From Oscillatoriales cyanobacterium CG2_30_40_61 (GTDB lineage Bacteria; Cyanobacteriota; Cyanobacteriia; Cyanobacteriales; Microcoleaceae), in NCBI GenBank assembly GCA_001873365.1, contig MNYZ01000018.1, forward strand, positions 1-64,000: a stretch of DNA of 64,000 nt, given 5' to 3'. Under the pieces are notes generated by a model, which ran no database searches, was not told where the DNA came from, and worked only from the letters and a program-made list of their open reading frames with translations. The position numbers and the translations under genes were made by a program. Shown in pieces: positions 62,948-64,000 of this stretch. How positions within the stretch are numbered: position 1 is the stretch's first letter; each line of letters starts with the position of its first letter.

Positions 62948-63433
62948 ATGTTAACACACTATCGTGTCCCCGTGAGTCTGTCTTTAGTTGCCATAGACTT
63001 ACCCCTGCGCTCTTTAATTGAAGGGTCGGCAACTCTCTATCAGAAGGAGCGAGATCAATTCCATTTATTGTTACATGAACCGGCGTTAATAGAATGGGAG
63101 CCTGATATTTTGCCCCAAGAAACGGCAAAACCTCCCCAAAAACCCCGGTTATTGTGGCTGGAGGTGTCTCCCTATCGGGCGGTGATGACGATGCAGGGAC
63201 AGGGTAAATATAGTTATCGTCATTTATGGCAACAGGGAATGTATGGCTTGAGTCGCTATTATTTACAAACGGATTTACAGGCTATGGCGGGTCAATTGCG
63301 TCTGCGGAATTTTACTCGCAAGTTAGAGTTAGTCGGACATCCTCTACCGGAATATGTGCGCTTGGAATACGAACTCTGGTCAGAAAATCTACAAATGGGT
63401 CGTTATGTTTTAAGTCTGGAAATTCATTATTAG
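62948..63433 (+). CDS. Conserved cyanobacterial protein of unknown function
   Basis: A 161-residue soluble protein, mostly beta-rich by pattern: VPVSLSLVAIDLPLRSLIEG, LLWLEVSPYRAVMTMQGQGK, YSYRHLWQQGMYGLSRYYL and YVRLEYELWSENLQMGRYVL. No signal peptide or membrane helix. I do not recognise the family. The last four bases overlap the 3' end of the convergent lipoprotein gene. It is divergent from aroA, with about 107 bp between their starts. Confidence 0.72.
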   Translation: MLTHYRVPVSLSLVAIDLPLRSLIEGSATLYQKERDQFHLLLHEPALIEWEPDILPQETAKPPQKPRLLWLEVSPYRAVMTMQGQGKYSYRHLWQQGMYGLSRYYLQTDLQAMAGQLRLRNFTRKLELVGHPLPEYVRLEYELWSENLQMGRYVLSLEIHY

Positions 63434-63906
63434 GGTTTTTTAATAGGGCAATAATTGACTAATTCTTTCAATAATGCCTCATTATTTGTAGCAATTTGTT
63501 TGGCTTTTTCTCCGGCTTCTTTGACCTTTTGTTGAGCTTCTAGGAGTTGTTTTTTCCCTTCGGGAGTAACGGGGGCTTTCTCCGCAATGGTTAGGTCTTC
63601 AGCGATTTGTTTGAGGCTGTTGGAGAGGTCTTTAAATTGTTGGGTTGAGTTTTTTTGAAAGGTTTGTAGGGATTTATCTTTAATCGTTAGGGTTTCTATT
63701 TCCTTCGCAATACTGTTTAATTCTTGAGATAGTTGTTGGGTGGTTTTCCCATCTAGTTTAGGACTCAAATTGATCACTAAGGTTTGAGCTTCATTGATCA
63801 TACCGATTAGTTTGATGCAGTCGGCGGGTTTACTGCTACAACTGTTTAGGGAAAATGCGATCGCAACAACGGTTACAATCTTCGATAAATAGGGGTTAAA
63901 ACGCAT
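63430..63906 (-). CDS. Coiled-coil lipoprotein of unknown function
   Basis: A 158-residue precursor. The signal is IVTVVAIAFSLNSC with a lipobox LNSC; C23 would be lipidated. The mature part is almost all helix with heptad character (QQLSQELNSIAKEIETLTIK, QQKVKEAGEKAKQIATN). Two further cysteines, in PADCIKLI and NYCPIKKP, lie near the ends and could bridge in the periplasm. No family is recognised. The remaining 94 bp to the window end hold no gene. Confidence 0.78.
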   Translation of the reverse strand: MRFNPYLSKIVTVVAIAFSLNSCSSKPADCIKLIGMINEAQTLVINLSPKLDGKTTQQLSQELNSIAKEIETLTIKDKSLQTFQKNSTQQFKDLSNSLKQIAEDLTIAEKAPVTPEGKKQLLEAQQKVKEAGEKAKQIATNNEALLKELVNYCPIKKP

Positions 63907-64000
63907 AAATATTAATTTTAGTGAAATGGTGCGGGTATTTTAATACACGCACCCTACTTTGATGTTAACCTTCGATTTCATCCGGTTGCAATTCCCTGAC

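Overview
The window is a typical stretch of a cyanobacterial chromosome, most like a filamentous, low-GC member of the Oscillatoriales such as Planktothrix. This assignment is inferred from content. There is a psaM photosystem I gene, cyanobacteria-type GuaB3, DUF3082, DUF3352, Cry-DASH and group-2 sigma genes. HIP1 octamers (GCGATCGC) are frequent, and many intergenic gaps hold short palindromic or MITE-like repeats. No rRNA, tRNA, CRISPR array or prophage was recognised.

Layout. 1-6.5 kb: psaM, a membrane-anchored coiled-coil protein, cysteine synthase, 1-Cys peroxiredoxin, guaB3, smpB and fumC. 6.5-9.7 kb: an ATPase-GGDEF signalling gene beside a SpoIIE-type phosphatase gene wrecked by an internal deletion. 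9.7-15.3 kb: a DHH-CBS-tRNA nucleotidyltransferase fusion, rsmB and an adenylate cyclase. 15.3-17.1 kb: two genes (a coiled-coil protein and an L,D-transpeptidase) bracketed by inverted copies of one MITE, with a second MITE subtype between them. 17.1-21.8 kb: a TPR protein, ksgA, ispE, DUF3082 and an M48 protease. 21.8-30.2 kb: two glycosyltransferases, malQ, a secreted protein, an epimerase and a Ser/Thr kinase-TPR protein. 30.2-31.7 kb: a TnpB-only IS200/IS605-type element with structured ends, butted against rsfS. 31.7-38.2 kb: rsfS, a glycosyltransferase, DUF3352, a TIGR01777-type epimerase, a DUF697 GTPase and a DUF4359-like protein.

38.2-40.8 kb is a probable inorganic-carbon module: an ArsR-type regulator, then a SulP transporter whose stop overlaps the start of a Tat-signal beta-carbonic-anhydrase-like protein. 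41-43.4 kb is a large orphan gene fusing a DEDDh exonuclease to a P-loop ATPase, a plausible defence or repair protein. 43.6-51 kb is housekeeping: a 37-residue protein, Cry-DASH, peptide deformylase, a sigma factor, an Anbu proteasome-like protease, a beta-hydroxyacid dehydrogenase and accC. 51.1-52.3 kb is a tightly packed three-gene cassette with an HNH nuclease and two small helical proteins, which looks like an accessory system of unknown purpose. 52.5-58.1 kb: ileS and clpC. 58.7-61.4 kb is accessory: a short STAND (NB-ARC-like) ATPase and a RelE/ParE-type toxin-antitoxin pair. 61.5-63.9 kb: aroA and two uncharacterised proteins.

The best candidates for something undescribed are the exonuclease-ATPase fusion, the HNH cassette, the Tat-exported carbonic anhydrase coupled to SulP, and several highly structured intergenic elements: three perfect palindromes of 26-32 bp, an inverted MITE pair around two genes, a 136-bp MITE candidate and two nested-hairpin RNA candidates. 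All family assignments come from motifs read by eye; no database search was run.
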